Origin: Nitrosomonas cryotolerans ATCC 49181
Lineage (GTDB): Bacteria; Pseudomonadota; Gammaproteobacteria; Burkholderiales; Nitrosomonadaceae
NCBI RefSeq assembly: GCF_900143275.1
Contig: NZ_FSRO01000001.1
Span: forward strand, 868,001 to 932,000
Reading direction: 5' to 3'
Length of the DNA: 64,000 nucleotides
Below the pieces are notes generated by a model. The model worked only from the letters and a program-made list of their open reading frames with translations. It was not told the DNA's origin and ran no database searches. A program made the position numbers and the translations under genes. Below, in pieces: positions 46,574 through 55,372 of the stretch (position 1 is its first letter; each line of letters opens with the position of its first letter).

Positions 46574-49500
46574 ATGATGACCGAAGATCGACTGGAACAG
46601 CTCTGTCTGGAGTGGTTTTCTGAGAATGGCTGGGAGATAGGTTATGGGCCGGATATCGCCTATGATGGCCCCACCCCGGAACGTAAAGACTACCGTCAGG
46701 TGTTGTTATTAGCCGATCTTGAGACCGCCATCGGCCGCATTAATCCGCACTTGCCCGCCAGCGCGGTTGATCAAGCAGTTGCACTGGTGCGCAAGCCGGA
46801 GAGTTTGGATATCGTGACCAGCAATCGCGCTTTTCATCGGCTATTACTGGAGGGGGTGCCCGTTGAATACAAGCGGGATGACAAGGTGGTGCACGACCGG
46901 GCTTTTCTGATTGATTTTGAACATCTCGCGGCCAACCGCTTTCGGGTCATCAACCAGTTCACTATCGAAGGCAGCAAGCAACCGCGCCGCCCGGATGTGA
47001 TCTGTTTTATCAATGGTCTGCCATTGGCGGTATTAGAGCTGAAAAACCCTACCGCCAAGAACGCCGATATCTGGGATGCCTTCAACCAGCTTCAGACCTA
47101 CAAAGACGAAGTGTCCGATCTGTTTGTCTATAACGAAGTCCTGGTGATTAGTGATGGCTTCAATGCCCGTATCGGCTCGCTGACCGCCAACCAGGAGCGC
47201 TTTATGCCCTGGCGTACTCTTAAGCACGAGGATGACAAGCCGCTGCTGGAATGGCAGTTGGAAACCATGGTGCGGGGCTTCTTTGACCGGGAATTGTTAC
47301 TTGATTACATTCGCTACTTCGTTATTTTCGGAACCGATGCCGATCATCTGATCAAGAAAATAGCCGGTTATCACCAGTTTCACGCAGTGCGCGAGGCGGT
47401 GAAAGCCACCGTGATCGCCGCTCAGATGCCTGAGGGCAATAGGGTTGAGGAAAAGCGCGCTACCTATGGCGATGAAGTGGTGCCGGGCAGCAAGAAGGCG
47501 GGTGTGGTCTGGCATACCCAAGGCTCCGGCAAGAGTATTTCCATGTGCTGTTATGCGGGTAAATTATTACAGCAACCAGAAATGAACAACCCGACTTTGC
47601 TCGTGGTGACCGACCGCAACGACCTGGACGGCCAGCTGTTCGCGACCTTCAGCGCAGCCAAAGCGCTTTTAAAACAAACGCCGGTGCAAGCCGAAGACCG
47701 CGATAAGTTACGTCAATTGCTGGCTGAGCGCGAATCCGGCGGTATTATTTTTACCACCGTGCAAAAATTCGCGTTGCTAGGTGATGAGTCCGGCCACCCG
47801 ATTCTGAACGATCGGCACAATATTGTGGTGATTTCTGATGAGGCACACCGCAGCCAATATGGCTTGAAAGCCACACTTAAAACCGATGGCAGCTATAAAT
47901 TCGGCTATGCCAGGCATATGCGCGATGCTTTGCCCAATGCCGCCTTTATCGGTTTTACCGGTACGCCGATTGCCAACGAAGACAAAGATACCCGCGCCGT
48001 GTTTGGCGATTATGTGTCTATTTACGACATTCAGGATGCGGTGGACGATGGTGCGACTGTGCCTATCTATTATGAATCGCGGCTGGCCAGGCTGGATCTT
48101 AATCATGACCTGATCGAGTCGTTGTCCAATGAAGTTGAGGAAGTCGTTGAGGACGAAGAAGACATCAGCCAGCGCGAGAAAACCAAAGGTGAATGGAGCC
48201 GGCTGGAGAAGTTGGTCGGCTCAAGTCCGCGTTTGAAGCAGGTGGCTGCCGATCTGGTGGATCATTTTGAAACCCGCTCCAGATCCATGGATGGTAAGGC
48301 CATGATTGTGGCTATGAGCCGGGATATCTGTGTGCAGCTGTACAACGAAATTGTCACCCTGCGCCCGGAATGGGACGACCCGGAGCCAGAGAAAGGCGTG
48401 ATCAAGGTGGTGATAACCGGCTCGGCCTCTGACAAGCCGCTGTTGCAACCGCATATCTACAGCAAGCAGACCAAGAAGCGGCTGGAAAAGCGCTTCAAAG
48501 ACAGTAGCGATCCGCTCAAGCTGGTGATTGTGCGCGACATGTGGCTGACCGGCTTTGATGCTCCTTGCTGCCATACCATGTATGTGGATAAGCCCATGAA
48601 GGGCCATAACTTGATGCAGGCCATTGCCCGCGTTAACCGGGTGTTCAAGAACAAGCCCGGCGGTCTGGTGGTGGACTATATCGGCATCGCCAACGAGCTG
48701 AAGCAGGCCCTGAAAACCTACAGCGATGCCAAGGGTAGGGGTGAGCCGACCCACAGCGTCGGGGAAGCCTTCGCTGTCATGTTGGAAAAGCTGGATGTCA
48801 TCCACGGCATGTTTGCGCCTGGGCCCAAAGGCAAGGGCTTTGACTACAGTCGCTTTGAACATGGGGCTACCAGGTTGCTGATCCCCACCGCTAATTATGT
48901 ACTGGGGTTGGCAGATGGCAAGCAGCGTTTTCTTGATGCTGTGTTGGCGATGAATAAGGCGTATTCACTCTGTAGTACATTGGATGAAGCGCGTGCCTAT
49001 CACAAAGAAGTGGCGTTCTTGTCGGCGGTGAAAGCCGCGATCACCAAGCATACCAGCGTGGACAAGAAGCAGACCCAGGATGGAAAAGACGCCGTCCTCA
49101 AGCAGATTCTGGATAGCGCCGTGGTAGCCAAAGGCGTGACTGATGTGTTTGCCTTGTGCGGACTGGACAAACCCAACATTGGCTTGCTGTCAGATGAATT
49201 TTTGGAAGATGTACGGCAAATGCCCTACAAGAACTTCGCGGTGGAGTTGTTGGAGAAGCTGCTGAAAGACAGCATTAAGGCGCGTACCCGTAACAACGTG
49301 GTGCAGGAGAAGAAATACGGTGATCGGCTGCAGGAAACTCTGCGCAAGTACAACAACCGCGGCATTGAAACCGCGCAGGTGATCGAGGAACTGATTGCCA
49401 TGGCTAAGCAGTTTCAGGCCGAACTGGCGCGCGATACTGCCCTGGGCTTGAATCCGGATGAAGTCGCCTTCTACGATGCGCTGGCCAACAATGAAAGCGC

Positions 49501-49732
49501 TGTGCGTGAGTTGGGCGACGAGACCCTGAAGAAAATCGCCGTTGAAATTACCGAAAAACTGCGTAAATCCACCACTGTAGATTGGCAGGTGAGGGAAAGC
49601 GTGCGCGCCAGACTGCGGATTCTGGTACGGCGGACGTTGCAACGGTACAAATATCCGCCGGACAAGGCCCCGGAAGCCATAGAGCTGATTCTCCAGCAGG
49701 CTGAAGTGCTATCGAGCCAGTGGAGTGGCTGA
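46574..49732 (+). CDS. hsdR: Type I restriction endonuclease/translocase subunit
   Basis: Motor and nuclease subunit, 1052 aa. The N-terminal PD-(D/E)xK nuclease has E155 and K157 in LPLAVLELKNP. The superfamily-2 helicase core carries Walker A GSGKS (317-321), DEAH (422-425), FIGFTGTPI, and VRDMWLTGFDAP plus QAIARVNR. A C-terminal helical domain binds HsdM. All key residues are present, so the system looks functional. MM at the N-terminus allows two starts, 46574 or 46577. Confidence 0.97.
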   Translation: MMTEDRLEQLCLEWFSENGWEIGYGPDIAYDGPTPERKDYRQVLLLADLETAIGRINPHLPASAVDQAVALVRKPESLDIVTSNRAFHRLLLEGVPVEYKRDDKVVHDRAFLIDFEHLAANRFRVINQFTIEGSKQPRRPDVICFINGLPLAVLELKNPTAKNADIWDAFNQLQTYKDEVSDLFVYNEVLVISDGFNARIGSLTANQERFMPWRTLKHEDDKPLLEWQLETMVRGFFDRELLLDYIRYFVIFGTDADHLIKKIAGYHQFHAVREAVKATVIAAQMPEGNRVEEKRATYGDEVVPGSKKAGVVWHTQGSGKSISMCCYAGKLLQQPEMNNPTLLVVTDRNDLDGQLFATFSAAKALLKQTPVQAEDRDKLRQLLAERESGGIIFTTVQKFALLGDESGHPILNDRHNIVVISDEAHRSQYGLKATLKTDGSYKFGYARHMRDALPNAAFIGFTGTPIANEDKDTRAVFGDYVSIYDIQDAVDDGATVPIYYESRLARLDLNHDLIESLSNEVEEVVEDEEDISQREKTKGEWSRLEKLVGSSPRLKQVAADLVDHFETRSRSMDGKAMIVAMSRDICVQLYNEIVTLRPEWDDPEPEKGVIKVVITGSASDKPLLQPHIYSKQTKKRLEKRFKDSSDPLKLVIVRDMWLTGFDAPCCHTMYVDKPMKGHNLMQAIARVNRVFKNKPGGLVVDYIGIANELKQALKTYSDAKGRGEPTHSVGEAFAVMLEKLDVIHGMFAPGPKGKGFDYSRFEHGATRLLIPTANYVLGLADGKQRFLDAVLAMNKAYSLCSTLDEARAYHKEVAFLSAVKAAITKHTSVDKKQTQDGKDAVLKQILDSAVVAKGVTDVFALCGLDKPNIGLLSDEFLEDVRQMPYKNFAVELLEKLLKDSIKARTRNNVVQEKKYGDRLQETLRKYNNRGIETAQVIEELIAMAKQFQAELARDTALGLNPDEVAFYDALANNESAVRELGDETLKKIAVEITEKLRKSTTVDWQVRESVRARLRILVRRTLQRYKYPPDKAPEAIELILQQAEVLSSQWSG

Positions 49733-49904
49733 CTGTGCCGAATTTACAGGTCTGAGAAAGAACGGCTTGTACCGACTGACCCACGAGCGGGAAACTCCAT
49801 TACTCAAGTCCAATGGTAATTCAGGCATACCGATATGCTGAAATGATCGCAAAAGTGTGGTGCCCAGCACGAAACATGACATTTTTGTTCATTCAGCCGC
49901 GAGT

Positions 49905-49933
49905 TTGACTGCATAAATGGCTTAACGTATATT
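49905..49933 (+). promoter_or_regulatory. Sigma70-type promoter for the multicopper oxidase gene
   Basis: TTGACT (49905-49910), a 17-base spacer, TATATT (49928-49933), about 70 bases before the ATG at 50004. Spacing is ideal and no gene lies between. Predicted by pattern only. Confidence 0.65.
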
Positions 49934-50003
49934 TTACTGCCATAAAAAAGACGTTTATTTCTCTTATCTACCGATAACAATCAAAAATAGGGTACTTGTC
50001 GAA

Positions 50004-52070
50004 ATGAAGCATGTTGATCTGCAACACCGAATTTTACGTTCTATCCTGCCCTGGGCAACGAAGCTTGGCTATTATGGTGCATTGGGTGTTCTGCTTTTGT
50101 GCGCACCGATGGTCGTTGCAGAAGACTATTCCAATGTTCCGATCGATAACCCGCCTTCAGCAATTCTGAAAGCGTTTGGAGCAAAAGAAAGTCCAAAAAG
50201 AATGGGCACGGCTGCTTTGCCAGACGAAATTTTTGCCCGTGAGGGTGAGGTGGAGTGGACGGCTCATATTCGCATGGTGAACGGAAAAATATTTAATCCC
50301 TATAGCGGTAAATACAACAAGGTTAATTTGCGCGCCTATCAGGGAGAAGGTGTCGATCCATCGGTTCCTTTTGTCGCCCCGACTATCAATCTGAAACCGG
50401 GTGAAACGTTCCGGCTTAATCTATTCAATGATTTACCAACTAATGATCCATCCTGCACTGATGTCACTGATGTCACTGATGTCAATATTCCACATTGCTT
50501 CAACACCACTAATATGCACACGCATGGATTATGGATCAGCCCTTCGGGCAATTCCGATAATGTGCTGTTACGGGTCCCGCCTGAGACAAGCTTCAATTAC
50601 GAATTCAATCTGCCTCAGGACCATCCCGCCGGGACCTTTTGGTACCATCCCCATTTACATGGTTCGACTGCATTGCAGGTCGGAAGCGGCATGGCAGGCG
50701 CTCTGATCATTCATGGCGATCGTCTGCCACAACAGGATCGGACCGGCGATGTGGATACCCTGTTGCGCGACAGGAGCGGCAAACCCTTTCGTGAACGTGT
50801 CGTTCTGTTGCAACAAACGCCCTATGCCTGCCGCGATGAAAATGGCGCTATCAAAGTGGCCCTCAACGGCTATTGGATCTGCGACACAGACGATGTCGGC
50901 ACCATTTCCAATTACGATCAATTTGGTCCTGGCACTTGGGAGCGCTCAGGGCGCCATACCACGATTAATGGCCGTGTCCTTCCGCTTTTTGACGGATCAA
51001 GATCCGGACAACTCGAGCGTTGGCGTCTGATTCATGCGGGCATTCGGGACTCGATCAAATTCCGGTTTTATAAATTTACAGGCGACAATGCCAAACTTGC
51101 AAGTGCCGCCGCTTATACCGCAGGTAGTGCGAAGAAACGGGAAGCGCTTGTCAGAAATATCTGTTCTGGGGCCCCGCTGGAACAGTTTTCCATGGCCACA
51201 GACGGGCTTACCCGTGGTGCCTTGAGAGAGCAGACTACGTCTGAACTGCATCCAGGCTATCGCGAAGATCTTCTCGTTGTCTTTCCCGAACCTGGCATCT
51301 ATTGCCTTGTCGATGCCGAAGCACCCGAAAACGAAACGGTTGCTGATGAAGATAAAAGCAGAGCATTGCTGGGTTTCGTGACTGTCGCGAAAGGGCTGGA
51401 CATAAATGCCAACACCATCACCAACTATGTGCGTCACACGCTCATTGAGGCCGCTCGAGTGCATATGCCTGATGATGTGAAGGACAGAGTCGTAGCAGAT
51501 CTTCAATCCCATCTTGGCCTGGAGTCTTTTGAACCGCATCCATCGCTCGAAACAACCCAGCCTGACGGCACTCAGACCTTGGGTTTTAATATTGCCACCC
51601 AATCGTCGCCTGCCATTTTTCAGGTCGGAAATCTGGATGAAAATGGAAAGCTCATTAATGCCGCGCCTTATGATCCAGACCGGATAGATCGCAACCTGCC
51701 CCTTGGCACTGTACAGGATTGGGAACTCAAGACATTTCTGGCAGACCATCCGTTTCATATCCACGTGAATCCCTTCCAGGTCATTGAAATTCTTGATCGG
51801 GATGGCAATGACGTCAGCACAAATGCCCCTGGCAACACGTCTATGTATGCCGGTCTGAAAGGCGCCTGGAAAGATACGCTTTTTGTTGCAAAACAAGCCG
51901 ATCCAGACCAAACGCCATATCGAATCCGCATCCGGACCAAATATCAGCGTTATGTTGGTGAATTCGTACTGCACTGCCATATCCTCGATCATGAAGATCA
52001 AGGCATGATGCAAAATGTGCGGATTGTGCCGATCAGCGTCCAGGGCAAGCCACTTTACGGACATCATTAA
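50004..52070 (+). CDS. Secreted multicopper oxidase
   Basis: Blue multicopper oxidase, 688 aa, with a probable Sec signal peptide (cleavage near residue 39, MVVAEDY). All four copper motifs are present: MHTHGLW (H172, H174), YHPHLHG (H215, H217, H219), HPFHIHVN (H582, H585, H587) and HCHILDHEDQGMM (H657, C658, H659, H663, M668 region). It is longer than laccase-type CueO, with inserted segments rich in acidic residues. There is no twin-arginine motif, unusual for a periplasmic copper oxidase. Substrate unknown; phenols, Cu(I) or Mn(II) are typical for the family. The tyrosinase gene follows 137 bases later. Confidence 0.93.
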   Translation: MKHVDLQHRILRSILPWATKLGYYGALGVLLLCAPMVVAEDYSNVPIDNPPSAILKAFGAKESPKRMGTAALPDEIFAREGEVEWTAHIRMVNGKIFNPYSGKYNKVNLRAYQGEGVDPSVPFVAPTINLKPGETFRLNLFNDLPTNDPSCTDVTDVTDVNIPHCFNTTNMHTHGLWISPSGNSDNVLLRVPPETSFNYEFNLPQDHPAGTFWYHPHLHGSTALQVGSGMAGALIIHGDRLPQQDRTGDVDTLLRDRSGKPFRERVVLLQQTPYACRDENGAIKVALNGYWICDTDDVGTISNYDQFGPGTWERSGRHTTINGRVLPLFDGSRSGQLERWRLIHAGIRDSIKFRFYKFTGDNAKLASAAAYTAGSAKKREALVRNICSGAPLEQFSMATDGLTRGALREQTTSELHPGYREDLLVVFPEPGIYCLVDAEAPENETVADEDKSRALLGFVTVAKGLDINANTITNYVRHTLIEAARVHMPDDVKDRVVADLQSHLGLESFEPHPSLETTQPDGTQTLGFNIATQSSPAIFQVGNLDENGKLINAAPYDPDRIDRNLPLGTVQDWELKTFLADHPFHIHVNPFQVIEILDRDGNDVSTNAPGNTSMYAGLKGAWKDTLFVAKQADPDQTPYRIRIRTKYQRYVGEFVLHCHILDHEDQGMMQNVRIVPISVQGKPLYGHH
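50457..50483. repeat. Three tandem copies of a 9-base unit inside the oxidase gene
   Basis: ACTGATGTC occurs three times in a row, encoding repeated Asp-Val-Thr in a surface-like insertion before the first copper motif. In-frame copy-number change would only lengthen or shorten a loop. Confidence 0.85.
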
Positions 52071-52207
52071 TCCGGGAAGAGGCGACTTAACCGGGCTTCG
52101 GTCGCGAGTTTCGCTTATGCGCCAACTTGCCTGTTCTGCCGGGTACATGTCCGACATTGACCGTAACATACACAAGATAAATATAAAATATTAAGGAACT
52201 TCCAACT

Positions 52208-53722
52208 ATGACTCACCCGATCGAGCATCCAACCTATCTTGGCGATATTCGCTTTCTTTTCACGCCCCAGGATCAAGGCTGTATGGAAGCGCGGGGGATT
52301 GATCTTCGCACCTATGACGGCGTCAGGCTTAATGCCCAGCGAATTTATTTTCATGTCCGTGAAGGCACAATGCCACCGCCATCACAGGGGCGCCGGTGGC
52401 CAGCAGAACAGGTCGATACATTCTATAACTGGATGCGCGATGGCTATCCGCGTGGCGTAGCACTACAGAGCAGGCTGTTAAAGGCCGCATCACCTGCAAA
52501 GCGCATACGTCGCAATCTTGCGGAAATGGACCCGAATGGTCCGGAAATTACCCAGCTTCGCAAGGCATTCCAAGGCATTATGGACAGGGACCCGGATCAC
52601 CCACAAAGTTATTTTGCCATAGCTGGCTTGCACTGGCTTCCGATGCCGAACGTCTATTGCCGTCATCACGAAAATGCCTACAACCCCTGGCATCGGATTT
52701 ATATGATCCAATTCGAGGATGCCCTTCGTTCCGTTGCGGGATGTGAGGATGTGACACTCCCTTATTGGGATATTACCGATGACACCTTGCCCGAGGTCTT
52801 GAGCCAGGCACCTTTTGATAAATACACCATTCCACGCAAACTGGTTGCGCTGGATGGACGTACAGCTGTGGAGGCGGATACTGACACCAGGCGATACTCC
52901 CCCGAAGTAATTATTGATAACCTTAATAGATACGATGTGTCAGGGACGATTAGAAAGGCATTGGGATCGTCCCGTTGGGAAGATTTTAATGGCTGGAATG
53001 CAGACAATCCATGGGTTGACGGACAGCCACGACATTCTGGAATTATCGCAGCACACGATGCGGGGCATAATTCATGCGGCCCAACAATGACCGATCAGGA
53101 CATTGCATCATTTGATCCGATTTTCTGGTTTTTCCACAGTAATTGGGAACGACTCTGGTGGCGCTGGCAGCAGTTGTACAATGCAACAACGCTGGAGGAT
53201 TTCAAAACCACGTTGCTTGGTGATGCTTTCTGGTTGACTGATCCGGTCGCCAACGAACTTAAGCCCTTTAAGGCCGGTGCTAACGAAACTATCGACCTTC
53301 GCGCGCTGGATGTTGACTATATGCATCCTGCAAATGAAGTCTTACCGGAAGCAAAGGCACCTCTTGTAGCCGGGGCAATCGCAAAGCTCGGAGTATCTGT
53401 CCCCGATACGGACGCCTTGCTGGTCAAGGTTTGCGGTGTGGATCGCCTCAAAATACCTGGCAGTTTTGACCTGGTGCTAACCGCAAATGACGAGCCTATT
53501 CGTCACCTGGCAGTTTTCCAGTCAAGCACGCCCCAGCATTGCGACACATGCCGCAAGGCCAATATTTTCGTGGGTGTCTTTGAAATTGACCGAAAGGAAA
53601 TCACGGGTCGCCGTCTTGCCGCACGGATTGAAATGATCGATCGCTCTGGCAATCGCTCCGCCTTCCCTTTAAGCCAGGCAGGCGAACCGCGTATAAGCGT
53701 CAGCCTTCAAATGTTTGAATAA
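52208..53722 (+). CDS. Tyrosinase-family type 3 copper enzyme
   Basis: Binuclear copper oxidase of the tyrosinase central-domain family, 504 aa, no signal peptide. CuA ligands fit H142, H153 and H162 (LHWLP, RHHENAY, NPWHR); CuB ligands H283, H287 and H310 (HDAGH, FFHSNWERLWW). The C-terminal 150 residues form a beta-rich domain (LKIPGSFDLVLTANDEPI, NIFVGVFEI) as in plant polyphenol oxidases and in bacterial tyrosinases with shielding domains. AAGGAA precedes the ATG by about 8 bases. It follows the multicopper oxidase in the same direction. Phenol oxidation is the family reaction; the natural substrate here is unknown. Confidence 0.93.
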   Translation: MTHPIEHPTYLGDIRFLFTPQDQGCMEARGIDLRTYDGVRLNAQRIYFHVREGTMPPPSQGRRWPAEQVDTFYNWMRDGYPRGVALQSRLLKAASPAKRIRRNLAEMDPNGPEITQLRKAFQGIMDRDPDHPQSYFAIAGLHWLPMPNVYCRHHENAYNPWHRIYMIQFEDALRSVAGCEDVTLPYWDITDDTLPEVLSQAPFDKYTIPRKLVALDGRTAVEADTDTRRYSPEVIIDNLNRYDVSGTIRKALGSSRWEDFNGWNADNPWVDGQPRHSGIIAAHDAGHNSCGPTMTDQDIASFDPIFWFFHSNWERLWWRWQQLYNATTLEDFKTTLLGDAFWLTDPVANELKPFKAGANETIDLRALDVDYMHPANEVLPEAKAPLVAGAIAKLGVSVPDTDALLVKVCGVDRLKIPGSFDLVLTANDEPIRHLAVFQSSTPQHCDTCRKANIFVGVFEIDRKEITGRRLAARIEMIDRSGNRSAFPLSQAGEPRISVSLQMFE

Positions 53723-53757
53723 GCCGCCCGACGTAAATAGCACATACTCGAATGCAC

Positions 53758-53793
53758 GAAAAAGCCCCCTTTTTCTACTCCGTTTTATAACGG
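53758..53793. terminator. Possible terminator hairpins after the tyrosinase gene
   Basis: Two small inverted repeats lie between the convergent tyrosinase and mnmE genes: GAAAAAG/CTTTTTC around a CCCC loop (53758-53775) and TCCGTT/AACGGA (about 53778-53793). Neither has a clean T run, so the call is tentative. Confidence 0.35.
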
Positions 53794-53948
53794 ACGAAGG
53801 AGGGGAAACACTTCGACACCAACCGCAAGAGACAGCCCCTGTATTAACTGGCGCAAGAATATGTCGAAACCTTCTTTGCACAAGTTGAGATTGAAACCGG
53901 ATCGTGGTTACCTGATTTCGTTTGGCTTTCTTGCGGCGTTTGATGTTT

Positions 53949-55325
53949 TTATTTCCCGATGCAGAAATGGGAGAATATTTCACCTAATAAATCATCTGCG
54001 GTGAATTCTCCCATGATAGTGGCGAGCGCTGTTTGTGAACAGCGGAGTTCTTCTGCCAGCAGCTCCAGCTGATAATTATTTTCCATCAGAAGCCGGGCGT
54101 TTTCTAGATGTGTTTTTGCCGCCATGAGTGCTTGTAAGTGCCGCTGGCGAGCCATGAATAAACCTTCGCCCGCATTATTGGATTGCCAGCCCGCCATTTC
54201 TAATAACTTCTGGCGCAACAGTGTGATGCCCGCGCCGGTTTTAGCGGATAGATGAATAATCACCTGGTCCGCTTTGTTTTCAATACCGGGATCGATATTG
54301 AGCAAATCTATTTTGTTATAAATGATGAGCCGTGGCAAAGAAGCCGGCAGGTTATTCAGGATTTCATGATTACTGCTGTTGTCCGTCGCGTTACTGTCAA
54401 GTAACAGTAGCAGCATGTCCGCTTTTTGAATCGCAGCTTGTGTTCGTTCGATGCCTTTTTTTTCTACAATATCATCGGTTTTTCTTAGTCCGGCTGTATC
54501 GATGATATGTATGGGTACGCCTTCTATCTTGATGGTTTGTTGAATCGTATCGCGCGTTGTGCCGGGGATTTCGGTGACGATAGCGATTTCCTCTTCGGCC
54601 AGTTGATTCATCAGGCTGGATTTGCCAACGTTGGGCTGGCCGACCAGTACGACTTTAATCCCTTCTTGTAGCAGGCTACCCTGACGTGAGGCTATCAGCA
54701 CCTGTTCCAGTTGGTCCTGAATGACTGCAAGCTGATGACCCACTTGCATTGATTGGAGGATATCGATCTCTTCTTCTGGAAAATCCAGTGTTGCTTCAAT
54801 AATGACACGTAATTCTATGATGAGCCGGACCAGGCTGTCGATTGTGGCAGAGAAGGCTCCTTGTAGTGAACGCATTGCACAGCGCGCCGCCTCACTGGTG
54901 CTGGCTTCAATAATATCGGCGACACTTTCAGCCTGGACAAGATCTAATTTATTATTGAGATAAGCGCGTAGTGTAAATTCTCCTGGTTGCGCCAGTCGCG
55001 CACCCACAGACAGACAGCGGGCCATTAACAGATTCATGATTACCGGGCCGCCATGTCCCTGTAATTCTAAAATATCTTCGCCCGTATAAGAATGGGGTGC
55101 AGGAAAATAAAGGGCAATACCCTGATCGATAACTTGCTCATTCTCATCATAGAATTTGCTAAAGCAAGCATAACGTGGTTTTGGCAGTGAGCCGAGCATC
55201 GCTTCGGCAAACGGTTGGAGGTTTTTGCCGGAAACGCGGACGATACCAATGCCCCCTCTACCCGGTGGCGTGGCAACAGCCGCGATAATATCAGATCGTT
55301 TTTCGAGATCCGCAGCGTGTGACAT
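53949..55325 (-). CDS. mnmE: tRNA modification GTPase MnmE
   Basis: With MnmG it installs the (carboxymethyl)aminomethyl group on wobble uridine 34. 458 aa: an N-terminal folate-binding domain (SGKNLQPFAEAML ... GEFTLRAYLNNKLDLVQAE), a G domain with P-loop GQPNVGKSS, DTAG and NKID, and the C-terminal zinc/catalytic motif CIGK. Lies 47 bases downstream of yidC in the conserved rpmH-to-mnmE cluster. No mnmG follows; accessory genes do. Confidence 0.97.
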   Translation of the reverse strand: MSHAADLEKRSDIIAAVATPPGRGGIGIVRVSGKNLQPFAEAMLGSLPKPRYACFSKFYDENEQVIDQGIALYFPAPHSYTGEDILELQGHGGPVIMNLLMARCLSVGARLAQPGEFTLRAYLNNKLDLVQAESVADIIEASTSEAARCAMRSLQGAFSATIDSLVRLIIELRVIIEATLDFPEEEIDILQSMQVGHQLAVIQDQLEQVLIASRQGSLLQEGIKVVLVGQPNVGKSSLMNQLAEEEIAIVTEIPGTTRDTIQQTIKIEGVPIHIIDTAGLRKTDDIVEKKGIERTQAAIQKADMLLLLLDSNATDNSSNHEILNNLPASLPRLIIYNKIDLLNIDPGIENKADQVIIHLSAKTGAGITLLRQKLLEMAGWQSNNAGEGLFMARQRHLQALMAAKTHLENARLLMENNYQLELLAEELRCSQTALATIMGEFTADDLLGEIFSHFCIGK

Positions 55326-55372
55326 GGTGATTTTTTCCGGGCAGCCTCAGAACAAGACAGCCCGGAAAATGA

